Shown: piece by piece, positions 1-7,192 of the stretch
How the letters are laid out: each line of letters begins with the position of its first letter
How positions within the stretch are numbered: the first letter of the stretch is position 1
Origin: Nitrospinae bacterium RIFCSPLOWO2_12_FULL_45_22
GTDB lineage: Bacteria; 2-12-FULL-45-22
Direction: 5' to 3'
Length of the DNA: 11,595 bases
NCBI GenBank assembly: GCA_001803565.1
Contig: MHDQ01000048.1
Span: 5,759-17,353 of the forward strand
Made by a program: the position numbers and the translations under genes
The notes under the pieces: generated by a model
Told to the model about the DNA's origin: nothing
Databases searched by the model: none
Seen by the model: only the letters and a program-made list of their open reading frames with translations

Positions 1-122
1 CGGGTGATCATAATGGGTGCCCGTATGAAGGGGTTTCGGCTCCCACAAGAACCGCGAGATCTAACCCATCGCCCTGCCCGTATACTTGAAGCGTTATTGC
101 AGGAGAGATTAGGAGAGAAGAA

Positions 123-947
123 ATGGTTAGATATCCTCAGATCGCCAGTCCCATCGCGTTTGCCTTAGTGATCTTTTGCTTTCCGGCAGTGTATGCTGCC
201 TCGCCAGAGATGGAGTGCTATGGTCATCTCACCGATGCACAGCTCACTGCTACCGTCCTCACACTTGAGAACGAACAGGTACGGGAGAACCTCCGCGCGA
301 TGGGCAGCCGAATAGAGGCAGGATGCAAGAGCGTGCCGATGCCATGTACTTACCGCGTGATCGTCGATCCGACCATAAATGCCCTCTCAGCACCGCCCTG
401 CTATATATATATCACTACTGGGCTCCTTGATTTCGTGGAAAACAAGGACGAGTTGGCAGGGATTATCGCGCATGAGCTTATCCATATCCGTGAAAACCAT
501 GCGGAAAAAAGCTTCTTCCGGACGAAGGTAGCTCGTGGCGGGGACATCGCTGTTATCACAGGCGCTGCTCAAGCAGCCGGGATCATGGCGGAAAAGGCCG
601 TCCCGTTCCTGGGACTAACACCCGCAGGGATAATCCTCAAAGAGGTGGGAGGTTGGATAGCAGGTCAGGCTGCCGCCGGCTTGGCCGCTGAGGCTGCTAC
701 TCCACTAGGTCGGGCAGTTGCCGTTTACATCTACAAGAGCTACTCTCACAACCAGGAATTTGCGGCCGATGCGATGGGTGCAAGATGTGCAGCGGCTATG
801 GGATATAATAAAAAAGCGTTGATCGGTTTCTTCGAAAGGCTAGAGACCCTACCGAAGAATTCATTGGAATTCAATGTGCCAAGCCATTTCTTAAAAGATA
901 GCCCATCTCTAGCCGAGCGGCGACGTAAGCTTGAGACCCTGCGATGA
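123..947 (+). CDS. Exported M48-family zinc metallopeptidase (first copy)
   Basis: The 274-residue product begins with an Sec-type signal peptide (hydrophobic stretch about residues 8-24, likely cut after AVYA). The zinc-binding motif HELIH is at residues 117-121, and a downstream NQEFAAD segment supplies the usual third ligand, Glu212. The pattern HExxH followed about 90 residues later by ExxAD is that of M48 peptidases (Ste24/HtpX/BepA group), which cleave proteins at or near membranes; no TPR repeats of the BepA type are present. An Ala/Gly-rich segment (about 141-200) between the two motifs could be membrane-associated. The C-terminal PSLAERRRKL matches the conserved family tail. AGGAG at 111-115 supports the ATG at 123. 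Substrate unknown. A second M48 gene lies at 3936. Family call firm, role inferred. Confidence 0.9.
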   Translation: MVRYPQIASPIAFALVIFCFPAVYAASPEMECYGHLTDAQLTATVLTLENEQVRENLRAMGSRIEAGCKSVPMPCTYRVIVDPTINALSAPPCYIYITTGLLDFVENKDELAGIIAHELIHIRENHAEKSFFRTKVARGGDIAVITGAAQAAGIMAEKAVPFLGLTPAGIILKEVGGWIAGQAAAGLAAEAATPLGRAVAVYIYKSYSHNQEFAADAMGARCAAAMGYNKKALIGFFERLETLPKNSLEFNVPSHFLKDSPSLAERRRKLETLR

Positions 948-1123
948 CCGTGTATGCTCGGGATTTGCGAATGCTTCCTTTGTGCCCGAAGCGGAAAGGG
1001 AGGAATATTTATTAACGAAACATTGGCTAACACTGCATGAAAAACTGATGTCCAAACCCTTTCGGGCCTCATTTGTACCGGTACCGTTAGCTGAAATTGC
1101 GAACAGAGAAAGGAGGCGACCCA

Positions 1124-2401
1124 CTGAAAAATATCTTTAATTCTGATCAATGGATTCAGGCAGTGCTGGTACTTTTACTTACGGCTGGATGTGCCACTAC
1201 TCCTAATGCACTATTGGAATCAGATGCGGTGGTAGCAACATCAGTGAAGCTGAGTGGACCATCGGGGTTGGCGATAGATGATGCGGGGAATTTGTATATC
1301 GCGGACACTAAGAACCACCGGATCCTAAAGGTAACAACTGGAGGTATGATTAGCACGGTTGCAGGTACAGGAAGGCGGAGTGCGTGGGATTGGCGGCAGG
1401 GCGGCTTCAGTGGAGACGGCGGCCCGGCAATCTCGGGAGAACTGAATCAGCCATCTGGGTTGGCGGTAGATGGTGCAGGGAATCTGTATATCGCAGACAG
1501 CGGCAACAACCGGATCCGGAAGGTAACACCCACAGGTATGATCAGCACGATTGCGGGCACTGGAAAAGGAGGCTTCAGCGGGGATAGAGGACCGGCAACT
1601 TCGGCGAAACTGAATAAACCATTTGGCGTGGCGATAGATAGTGCGGGAAGCCTGTATATCGCAGATACTTATAACCTCCGGATACGGAAAGTATCCCCCA
1701 TAGGCGTAATCAGCACAGTGGCGGGCATTGGAAAAGGAGGTTTCAACGGGGATGGAGGGCAGGCGACTTCGGCGAAACTGACGCCATTTGCTGTGGCTGT
1801 GGATGGTGCAGGGAACCTGTATGTCGCGGACTTTTTCAACTGCCTGGTCCGGAAGGTAAATCCGGCAGGCGTGATCAACACAGTGGCGGGCAACGGGACG
1901 TATGGCTTCAGTGGGGACGGTGGACCAGCAACGTTAGCACAACTATCTAATCCGACTGGTGTATCGGTGGATAAATTGGGGAATGTGTATATCATGGATC
2001 AGAACAACCACTGGATCAGGAAGGTAAACCCAGAAGGTAGGATCAGCTCGGTGGTGTACCGCAACGAAACTCCTATAGGGCAATGGGCTGATCCCTTGCT
2101 AATAGCGTGGACGAGTGGTATAACTATGGATGGTGAAGGGAACCTGTACTTCACTAGCGATGCCGGCAACAGTATACAGAATCTATCTAGACCACAGGGC
2201 GGAATTGCTACAGGAGGGACCTCAGGCTTAGTAATAAGTACAGTTCACAATATAGCTGCGGGCATATGGTATGGCAGGATTGGGATGGACAATCGATCGG
2301 TTAAATTCATCTCGTATAATAACAATCTATGGATCGAGAAGATGACACCTACGGGTGCTATCAGCACCATGGCTGGCCTAGTCCAATCCAAGGTGAATTG
2401 A
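1124..2401 (+). CDS. NHL-repeat beta-propeller lipoprotein, probable CTG start
   Basis: The product is a run of NHL repeats with the recurring pattern GLAVDxxGNLYIADxxNxRIRKV, separated by GFSGDGGPA linkers. I count about five clear blades and weaker ones at the C-terminus, consistent with a six-bladed beta-propeller. NHL propellers generally bind proteins or other ligands and are not usually enzymes. The N-terminus KNIFNSDQWIQAVLVLLLTAGC is a lipoprotein signal peptide, so the propeller would sit on a membrane surface. I place the start at CTG 1124 because a perfect AGGAGG (1111-1116) lies seven bases upstream and gives a normal signal peptide. The alternative in-frame TTG at 1097 has no ribosome site and would place the AGGAGG inside the gene. 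Blade sequences are very similar to each other, suggesting recent internal duplication. Ligand unknown. Confidence 0.88.
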   Translation: MKNIFNSDQWIQAVLVLLLTAGCATTPNALLESDAVVATSVKLSGPSGLAIDDAGNLYIADTKNHRILKVTTGGMISTVAGTGRRSAWDWRQGGFSGDGGPAISGELNQPSGLAVDGAGNLYIADSGNNRIRKVTPTGMISTIAGTGKGGFSGDRGPATSAKLNKPFGVAIDSAGSLYIADTYNLRIRKVSPIGVISTVAGIGKGGFNGDGGQATSAKLTPFAVAVDGAGNLYVADFFNCLVRKVNPAGVINTVAGNGTYGFSGDGGPATLAQLSNPTGVSVDKLGNVYIMDQNNHWIRKVNPEGRISSVVYRNETPIGQWADPLLIAWTSGITMDGEGNLYFTSDAGNSIQNLSRPQGGIATGGTSGLVISTVHNIAAGIWYGRIGMDNRSVKFISYNNNLWIEKMTPTGAISTMAGLVQSKVN

Positions 2402-2514
2402 TAGTTACAGGTAGAAGATATGATAGCATAACTATTAACGAGTTTCTTCAAGATAAACCTATTTTCATGCTTCGTGGCGCCCCGTGGGTGCAGGAGGGTT
2501 TATCTTGTATTAAT

Positions 2515-2532
2515 GTCTACCTTTAAGTAGAC
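2515..2532 (+). repeat. Short hairpin directly before a ribosome site
   Basis: GTCTAC and GTAGAC form a perfect 6-bp stem around the loop CTTTAA. The stem ends one base before AGGAGG (2534-2539) of the next gene. It could influence ribosome access, but with only 6 bp this is a weak inference. The rest of 2402-2514 shows nothing convincing. Confidence 0.4.
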
Positions 2533-2544
2533 GAGGAGGTTTAG

Positions 2545-3873
2545 ATGAGAACGATATGGGTGGCTATATTAGCAGTTCTCGTCGTAGGGTGCGCGTTACA
2601 GGTGCCACATATACCATTTGCGACGCTCTTTGAAGAGGGACATCCGATTGTCGCTAACGCTGGTTCTCCTTCCACAGCCGGTAATAACCTCAGCGGTGGA
2701 TCAGTTATAGACCCAACACCACTATGGCCAGTAACTTCATCTTCGCTCGACGTTACGCGAATCCTGTTACTGCCACCGATCCCACCTCTGGAAGCACCAG
2801 TCACAGCGGTTGATATAGCATTCGAGATGGCAGCCGAGACTTTGGTGCTACCGACGCTCAGTACTATGTGGTCTCGTCCTTATGTTCCTGGGCTTTCTCT
2901 CTATGAACAAGCTATGACCCGACTCTCCGAACGCCTTTACATTGTCCCAGGCGCGCGGGTCACTGGAGGGTACACACCGCTCGGAGTACCCATTGAGCGA
3001 AGCATAGTTGGGCTCTCTCCGCAAGTTCCTGTTTCTCCATCCGAGCGTACTTTCCGTTTCGCTGACCGGGTAGAGAATTTTGTGTTCTCCGAACGTGGGA
3101 TTGGTCGTGTCGCCGATAGCATCGCGCTTGGCAGCAATGTTGCCGATTTCATCCATTCGATGCCAAGCGAGCCTATCCACCCTAATATAACCTTGGAGGA
3201 AAGCCTGGCGCTTTCCAGGTGGGGGGGGGAAGGCATAGCGCTTGTGCCAGAAGCCGTAACGACTATTGCAGGTATACCGAATATTTGGGGACCATCGATA
3301 GCGATTGGAACGGCGGTCATCAACAGCTATTGGAGGTTTACCGGTAACCTGATGACCGCAAACAATCAGATGCTCCAAACAAACTTGATCGGACAAGCGT
3401 TTGCAGCAAGCCCTGTATATGGGGCACAGATGCTTCAGCGCCTCCAGATCCCCAGAAGTTTCGAACTCACGGTGCCAAATTTTGCGCTGGTATACAGTGG
3501 TAGGTTTATCGATTCAACTTCCTTCTGGAAGCGAGGCCCGCTGATTTTCTCGCTTCCCGGCATCGAGCTTGGAGGATACCACTTCCAGTCAACTATGACG
3601 ACCCATATGTCTGTAGGTTCCGGATCGTTTTTCCAAGGTCCCGTTTTACATCGCCCTTTCACTCTGGGAGGCCTACAACCTATACAAGGCCTGTCGCCTG
3701 ATTTTGCTCGGATGCTACTAGGCGGCCCTGTAATGTGGGGCGATTTCTCACGTGTTATGGGTTTATCGATGTCAGGATATGATGCAGTGAAGTTTCTTAA
3801 TACGAACTCGAACTGGACGGAGCAGATGCTCCGATTCCAAGACCTGCAAGTCCCCCGGGTGTCTGTGCCGTAG
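2545..3873 (+). CDS. Unrecognised lipoprotein, 442 residues
   Basis: The signal peptide MRTIWVAILAVLVVGC ends in a good lipobox (VVGC), so Cys16 would be lipidated. ATG 2545 has AGGAGG five bases upstream. I do not recognise the mature protein. After a Ser/Pro/Thr-rich linker (about 30-80) it has few charged residues and many aromatic and small residues. The section after about residue 280 is rich in short hydrophobic stretches separated by Gly/Pro/Ser, such as FALVYSGRFIDSTSFWKRG and GGYHFQSTMTTHMSVGSG, which could be beta-strands. There is no visible catalytic motif. The coding sequence holds a run of nine G (3221-3229). It lies between the NHL lipoprotein and the second M48 peptidase on the same strand, so a shared envelope role is plausible but unproven. 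Confidence 0.75.
   Translation: MRTIWVAILAVLVVGCALQVPHIPFATLFEEGHPIVANAGSPSTAGNNLSGGSVIDPTPLWPVTSSSLDVTRILLLPPIPPLEAPVTAVDIAFEMAAETLVLPTLSTMWSRPYVPGLSLYEQAMTRLSERLYIVPGARVTGGYTPLGVPIERSIVGLSPQVPVSPSERTFRFADRVENFVFSERGIGRVADSIALGSNVADFIHSMPSEPIHPNITLEESLALSRWGGEGIALVPEAVTTIAGIPNIWGPSIAIGTAVINSYWRFTGNLMTANNQMLQTNLIGQAFAASPVYGAQMLQRLQIPRSFELTVPNFALVYSGRFIDSTSFWKRGPLIFSLPGIELGGYHFQSTMTTHMSVGSGSFFQGPVLHRPFTLGGLQPIQGLSPDFARMLLGGPVMWGDFSRVMGLSMSGYDAVKFLNTNSNWTEQMLRFQDLQVPRVSVP
3221..3229 (+). repeat. Nine-G homopolymer inside a lipoprotein gene
   Basis: Nine consecutive G residues encode part of RWGGEG in the 442-residue lipoprotein. Poly-G tracts of this length are prone to slipped-strand length change. 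A gain or loss of one base would truncate the protein and could switch a surface lipoprotein on and off. It is equally a likely place for a sequencing error. Confidence 0.9.
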
Positions 3874-3935
3874 AACATGGTCTAGGGTGATTATATGTAA
3901 TGCTCTAAAAAGAGTGTTTTAAAGGGAGGTTCAGT

Positions 3936-4862
3936 ATGTTGAAGAGGACATATGGGGGGCAAGTGTTTCTCCTTTTTAAAGCCATCTGTCTAACAGCTTC
4001 TTTATTTTATTCCAATCTGGTTTTTGCAGAGACGGGAGAAATTGATCCTGAGGAGCAGCGCATTGGCTACTTCGTGGATTATTTCACAACTCGTGTGCAT
4101 GGGAAGATTACAGATGAGCAAATCACGAGACCTATCAAGAAGCTCGTAGAAGATATCGTGCGCGCTACAGAAAAGCCTGATATGAGTTTCACAGTCCGGG
4201 TTTTAAACGACCCTTTGTATGTGAATGCTTCCGTGGCGCCTGGTGGTTATATTTACGTGGGTAGAGGCCTACTAGACATGTTATCACGCATACAGTCTGA
4301 GATGAACGTTGATCCAAGGGATGAGTTGGCTGCCGTTTTAGCGCATGAGGTGGCTCACGGAATTCATGACCATCCCATATCGACCATACGGCGATTGAAG
4401 CGATTAGGTGATATTACACAAGGGTTACGAACTATTGGAACCATAGGCGGTCTTGCTGCTGGTGCAATGGCCGGCTATTCACTGGGCACGAGTGCGACAA
4501 GTGGGCTCTATGGTTCCACACAAGAATTTTACACAGATATGCTGACGAGGATAGGAGCAGGTATGGGCATCTCGTTAGGGAATGCTTTTATTGGGTCTAC
4601 GAGCAAAATGATAGCAATTCTCCTTCATCAAGGGTTCAGTCGCAACTACGAAAGAGATGCGGACCAGCAGGGGATAAAGTATCTCAGTCTGGCAGGATAC
4701 GATCCCAAAGCGGTCATCTCGCTCTATCAGAAATTCGACAGGGTAAAGAGAATGGCACAGAGAAATACAGAGCATGTTCATCATTTTTTGTCTAGTGAAT
4801 ATACCTTGGCAGAGAGAATAAAATATGTTTCTAGACAAGTTCTTGGCTCTGCGGGAAAATGA
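3936..4862 (+). CDS. Exported M48-family zinc metallopeptidase (second copy)
   Basis: This 308-residue protein opens with a signal peptide (hydrophobic about 9-30, likely cut after LVFA). The zinc motif HEVAH is at 137-141 and the third ligand Glu239 lies in NYERDAD, the M48 signature. A Gly/Ala-rich segment (about 165-225) separates the two motifs, as in the first copy. The PSLAERRRKL tail of the first copy is echoed by YTLAERIKYV. The two M48 proteins share domain order but little close identity, so they are diverged paralogues or independent acquisitions. ATG 3936 is preceded by GGGAGG (3924-3929). The stop overlaps the next start as ATGA, so this gene heads a five-gene operon with four small lipoproteins. 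A role in processing or turnover of envelope proteins is inferred from family and neighbours. Confidence 0.9.
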   Translation: MLKRTYGGQVFLLFKAICLTASLFYSNLVFAETGEIDPEEQRIGYFVDYFTTRVHGKITDEQITRPIKKLVEDIVRATEKPDMSFTVRVLNDPLYVNASVAPGGYIYVGRGLLDMLSRIQSEMNVDPRDELAAVLAHEVAHGIHDHPISTIRRLKRLGDITQGLRTIGTIGGLAAGAMAGYSLGTSATSGLYGSTQEFYTDMLTRIGAGMGISLGNAFIGSTSKMIAILLHQGFSRNYERDADQQGIKYLSLAGYDPKAVISLYQKFDRVKRMAQRNTEHVHHFLSSEYTLAERIKYVSRQVLGSAGK

Positions 4863-5290
4863 GTCTGCTAATGACTAAATCGATCTTGTTATCCGTGGTT
4901 GTCTGCTTAGGGTGTTCCGCTTGCGCCACTTCTCCGTCTCAATCTCAACGGTATCCCAGTGGGGAGGTTCCCGTGGCAACGAGCGAGCCAAAGAAGGTTG
5001 TTCTCCCTTTGCCTCATAAAGAGGTTTGGACAGCCATAGTAAGAATGATTCTGTTCGAAGGAGGCAAGATTCAATCCCTTCAAAAGGACAGAAGATTTAT
5101 TGCATGTGATATGGTGGTGCCCGCTATTGGCATCGTTTTTGTGAAAGTGGAAGTGCAAGAGAGCGATAGGGGAACTGTACTTGGAGTTACAGCAGCAAGT
5201 AAGACACCACCATCCATGGATGTTTCAGAAGTCGTCCTTGAAAAACTCAAAATAGCCGTAGTACCAACCAAATACGAATGGCTCAAGTAG
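4859..5290 (+). CDS. Small lipoprotein, paralogue A
   Basis: The ATG at 4859 overlaps the stop of the M48 gene (ATGA), indicating coupled translation. The 143-residue product has a hydrophobic signal with cysteines at CLGCSAC; one is the probable lipidated residue, but the lipobox is not ideal. After a Ser/Pro-rich linker, the mature domain (about 50-140) begins VVLPLPHKEVWTAIVRMI and continues as alternating strand-like segments. It resembles the lipoprotein at 5449: both have P-x(4)-V/M-W-x-x-V, a FI/FV-x-x-D segment mid-domain, and a C-terminal VLxxLxxAV helix. This layout recalls small envelope lipoproteins with an alpha/beta helix-grip or BamC-like fold. I cannot assign a named family or function. 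Confidence 0.8.
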   Translation: MSLLMTKSILLSVVVCLGCSACATSPSQSQRYPSGEVPVATSEPKKVVLPLPHKEVWTAIVRMILFEGGKIQSLQKDRRFIACDMVVPAIGIVFVKVEVQESDRGTVLGVTAASKTPPSMDVSEVVLEKLKIAVVPTKYEWLK

Positions 5291-5294
5291 AACT

Positions 5295-5471
5295 ATGATG
5301 GTGAAAAAATTTGTAACAGTTAGCCTTGCTCTTTTATTCATAAGTGTTGGATGTAGTTTCTCCAACTTGACCTCTTCCCATCCCACCTTAAAGGAGAGAA
5401 TGGAAGAGTCACAGAAAGTCATTGATTCGCTTCCCTCAATTAAGAAGAATGAAAAAGAACGGAAAGAATAA
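5295..5471 (+). CDS. Very small lipoprotein, 58 residues
   Basis: An ATG at 5295, four bases after the previous stop, opens a 58-residue frame: MMVKKFVTVSLALLFISVGC is a clear basic-hydrophobic signal with a lipobox-like SVGC, so Cys20 would be lipidated. The mature peptide is about 39 residues, with a Ser/Thr-rich start and a strongly charged, helix-like tail (LKERMEESQKVIDSLPSIKK). Its end overlaps the start of the next gene. The position in a tight operon and the signal peptide support it as real. I know of no family for it; small lipoproteins like this sometimes act as regulators or partners of larger envelope proteins. Confidence 0.7.
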   Translation: MMVKKFVTVSLALLFISVGCSFSNLTSSHPTLKERMEESQKVIDSLPSIKKNEKERKE

Positions 5472-5859
5472 CGTTTCTCCACTAAGGTCTTGGAAAGAAA
5501 TATGTTTATTCATCGCTTGGTTGTGTGGTGGATGCGGATCAATTCCGAATCTACCCACATCCGTGGAAAGTTCACAGATCTTTCCTGTCCAATATTCCGT
5601 TATGTGGAACATTGTTAAAAAGTTCATCCCATGGCAAGTCAAATACGAAGATGAATCGATGGGTTTTGTTGTATATGACACCTTTTACGGTGGGGAAAGT
5701 GTGACCATTAATTTACTTATAGAAGAAGTTGGCGCGAATCGCACAAAAGTAATTGTCATACCAACGTTTCCATCATTAGCTAAATTATCTCCTGGAAAAG
5801 CAGAAAAAACCGTACTGCAAATGCTGTCTTCGGCAGTGGAAAAGGAGAAACGAAATTGA
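5449..5859 (+). CDS. Small lipoprotein, paralogue B
   Basis: I start this gene at ATG 5449 (MKKNGKNNVSP, 136 residues), which overlaps the previous gene by 23 bases; a longer reading from TTG 5422 has a less typical N-terminus. The hydrophobic stretch ICLFIAWLCGGC ends in a cysteine that probably carries lipid, although the Cys and Gly before it are not a classic lipobox. The mature domain (from about IFPVQYSVMWNIVKKFI to the C-terminal VLQMLSSAVEKE) follows the same order of conserved positions as the lipoprotein at 4859, so the two look like diverged duplicates. No catalytic motif is visible. The end overlaps the next gene's TTG start by four bases, indicating coupled translation. Confidence 0.75.
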   Translation: MKKNGKNNVSPLRSWKEICLFIAWLCGGCGSIPNLPTSVESSQIFPVQYSVMWNIVKKFIPWQVKYEDESMGFVVYDTFYGGESVTINLLIEEVGANRTKVIVIPTFPSLAKLSPGKAEKTVLQMLSSAVEKEKRN

Positions 5860-6515
5860 CGATTCTCGTACGGATTCTAGCTGTTCTACTAGCGATTTCG
5901 TTGATAGGCCTTCCAGGCTGTGCCGGGAAAAGATTCACTCTCCAAAAAGAAATCTTTATTCTATCCGAGCTTAAGGGCGGCAAAACTTTGTCCATACAAT
6001 TATTCAAAGTGACGTCTATACCAAAATATGACGCGGAGCCAATTGATAACTTAAGACGATATTTAGCGGAAAAACTTGCATCGTCGCTTCGCGGGCTTAA
6101 TGTATTCAGCAACTGTGTCATTTTGGGCGAGAATGAGAAAGCTCAGACTGATTTACTCCTTGAAGGAGATATTACTGCTGTGGATGAAGGAGAACCTGCA
6201 GGAATATGGCAGCGCAGCTTTGGTTCCATTGACCCCAAGAACTGGGCCTTATTTGCTGTGCAGGCAAGAATCATTAAGAATCAAGATTCATCGATAGTTT
6301 ACAAGCCTACAGAGATAAGCGCAGGGAGAACAGATGCGGAGGAACTAATAAGAGCTGGCTCCAAGAATCTGGCTGCGGGCATTGCTGGATTCAGAGCCGA
6401 ACATTGTCTCATAGGGTGTGGACCAGTCACCGAGGATATGCGCGAAGTAATTGATTCGGTAGTATGGAAAATCACAGAGGATCTAAAGAGCGAATTATCT
6501 AAGACTGTGGATTAA
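5856..6515 (+). CDS. Lipoprotein of unknown function, 219 residues
   Basis: Translation most likely starts at TTG 5856, which overlaps the preceding stop; AAGGAG (5842-5847) lies eight bases upstream. The signal peptide MTILVRILAVLLAISLIGLPGC ends in a usable lipobox. The mature protein has a strand-helix pattern: LSIQLFKVTSIPKY, a helix DNLRRYLAEKLASSLRGLNVF, a strand DLLLEGDITAVDEG, then further strands and a helix rich in Ala. A first strand, a helix, then an LLLEGDI strand recalls periplasmic lipoproteins of the DUF4410 or CsgG/LpoB-like type, but I could not confirm this. It closes the operon that begins with the second M48 gene, and an inverted repeat follows 12 bases later. Confidence 0.75.
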   Translation: MTILVRILAVLLAISLIGLPGCAGKRFTLQKEIFILSELKGGKTLSIQLFKVTSIPKYDAEPIDNLRRYLAEKLASSLRGLNVFSNCVILGENEKAQTDLLLEGDITAVDEGEPAGIWQRSFGSIDPKNWALFAVQARIIKNQDSSIVYKPTEISAGRTDAEELIRAGSKNLAAGIAGFRAEHCLIGCGPVTEDMREVIDSVVWKITEDLKSELSKTVD

Positions 6516-6527
6516 ATTGTGTAAATG

Positions 6528-6568
6528 CTTTTTTCCATGTCTAACGGCCTTAGTGAGAAGGAAAAAAG
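6528..6568 (+). repeat. Inverted repeat after the lipoprotein operon, possible terminator
   Basis: CTTTTTTCC (6528-6536) and GGAAAAAAG (6560-6568) are perfect 9-bp inverted arms. Inside the loop, CTAA and TTAG can also pair. It starts 12 bases after the operon's last stop, where a terminator is expected, but no T-run follows the right arm. Termination is therefore only a possibility. Confidence 0.4.
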
Positions 6569-6653
6569 ATAGCTATTATCCGAACTATGAATATCCCAAT
6601 GTGCCCTGAAGCGTTTTGATTTGCATAGATTAATCAACTCTTGTAGACTTGCG

Positions 6654-6742
6654 AATTAAACCAGCCTGATTTTCCAAATTATATTGACCTGGAAAGAGGG
6701 GGTTTTTCCGGATTAATCCAGATTTTTTGCAGATTATTCCAG
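6654..6742 (+). repeat. Candidate transposase-binding repeats, left end
   Basis: Three similar 11-mers lie in one orientation: AATTAAACCAG (6654-6664), GATTAATCCAG (6711-6721) and GATTATTCCAG (6732-6742). Inverted relatives occur at the other end: CTGGATGATTG (10442-10452) and CTGGATAAAAT (10472-10482), with a weaker one at 10409-10419. Multiple short sites facing inward from both ends are typical of MuA/TnsB-type transposases. Binding is inferred from the pattern only. Confidence 0.45.
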
Positions 6743-6762
6743 CGATTAAAATAATGTGGAAA

Positions 6763-6798
6763 GGGAGGAGCACCCGGTGGGTACCGGGGTCTCCTCCC
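6763..6798 (-). terminator. GC-rich hairpin ending the transposon operon
   Basis: GGGAGGAG (6763-6770) pairs perfectly with CTCCTCCC (6791-6798), and CCCGG/CCGGG extends the stem inside a two-base mismatch. It lies ten bases past the stop of the last minus-strand gene. On that strand it is followed by TTTCCACATTATTTT, a weak U-rich tail. The inner stem and loop are a copy of the 20-bp repeat described below. Confidence 0.6.
6769..6788 (+). repeat. 20-bp repeat, copy 1 (in terminator loop)
   Basis: This copy matches 16 of 20 positions of the consensus GGCACCCAGAGGGTACCCGG. It is the only non-coding copy and the most diverged. It forms the inner stem and loop of the terminator hairpin. Confidence 0.65.
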
Positions 6799-6807
6799 AC
6801 CATAATA

Positions 6808-7170
6808 TTATTCAGCTAAGCTATCCAGGATAGCTAACAGGATGGGATAGCAGTAGGGATCTGGAGAGACAAAAGGCTCCTCCGGGATGATATCGGTGGA
6901 ATAGAGGACGGAGGGGCTAAAGGATTTTACTGAAGAGAATTCCTTTTGAATTGCATCTAGCAAGGGTTGTTGGTTAGATTCCTCCAGGCAAGTAGCGATC
7001 CTTAAGGATGCAGAGAAGGCCTGCTGGAGGGCCTTTAGAGAGTTGGTAACGGCCTCTGGTGGGCAGGCAGAGGGGAAGCGGGTTTTGAAGACTGCTACCC
7101 CCTGGTTATCCAGGGCGACCAGATAGAGGTGGGAATTAGTTTGTTTAATACCGAGATATAGTTTCATCAT
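6808..7170 (-). CDS. Small IS110-like (RNase H-fold) protein of the transposon
   Basis: I start this gene at ATG 7170 (MMKLYLGIKQTNSHLYLVALD, 120 residues), because AAGGAGG lies a few bases upstream and longer readings run into the ATPase gene. The start resembles the first strands of IS110/RuvC-like transposases (GIDVSKxxHxVAVLDxxG), and the middle segment ATCLEESNQQPLLDAIQ resembles their EatGxYxxPLxxxL region. The usual first catalytic Asp is replaced by Lys (GIKQT for GIDVS), and the protein ends before the C-terminal DEDD half, so it is unlikely to be an active recombinase. It is the last gene of the operon. It may be an accessory or target-binding factor; the family link is inference from pattern, not certain. 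Confidence 0.65.
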   Translation of the reverse strand: MMKLYLGIKQTNSHLYLVALDNQGVAVFKTRFPSACPPEAVTNSLKALQQAFSASLRIATCLEESNQQPLLDAIQKEFSSVKSFSPSVLYSTDIIPEEPFVSPDPYCYPILLAILDSLAE

Positions 7171-7192
7171 TCTTCCTCCTTTGGTTAAGGTT

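Noticed and set aside
66-104. attC-like ATCTAAC followed by GCGTTATTG before the first gene
   Set aside because: The spacing is too short, the second core does not fit GTTRRRY, and there are no complementary arms.
931-1140. 69-codon + frame overlapping the end of the first M48 gene
   Set aside because: It starts at a TTG without a ribosome site, overlaps two real genes and has no signal peptide or recognisable domain.
2329-2526. 65-codon + frame after the NHL gene
   Set aside because: Its first third is a shifted reading of the NHL gene; the remainder has no ribosome site. A frameshifted NHL tail was considered, but the extra residues do not look like an NHL repeat.
3892-3920. CTCT/AGAG hairpin before the second M48 gene as a terminator
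   Set aside because: The stem is only four base pairs, and the T-run is short.
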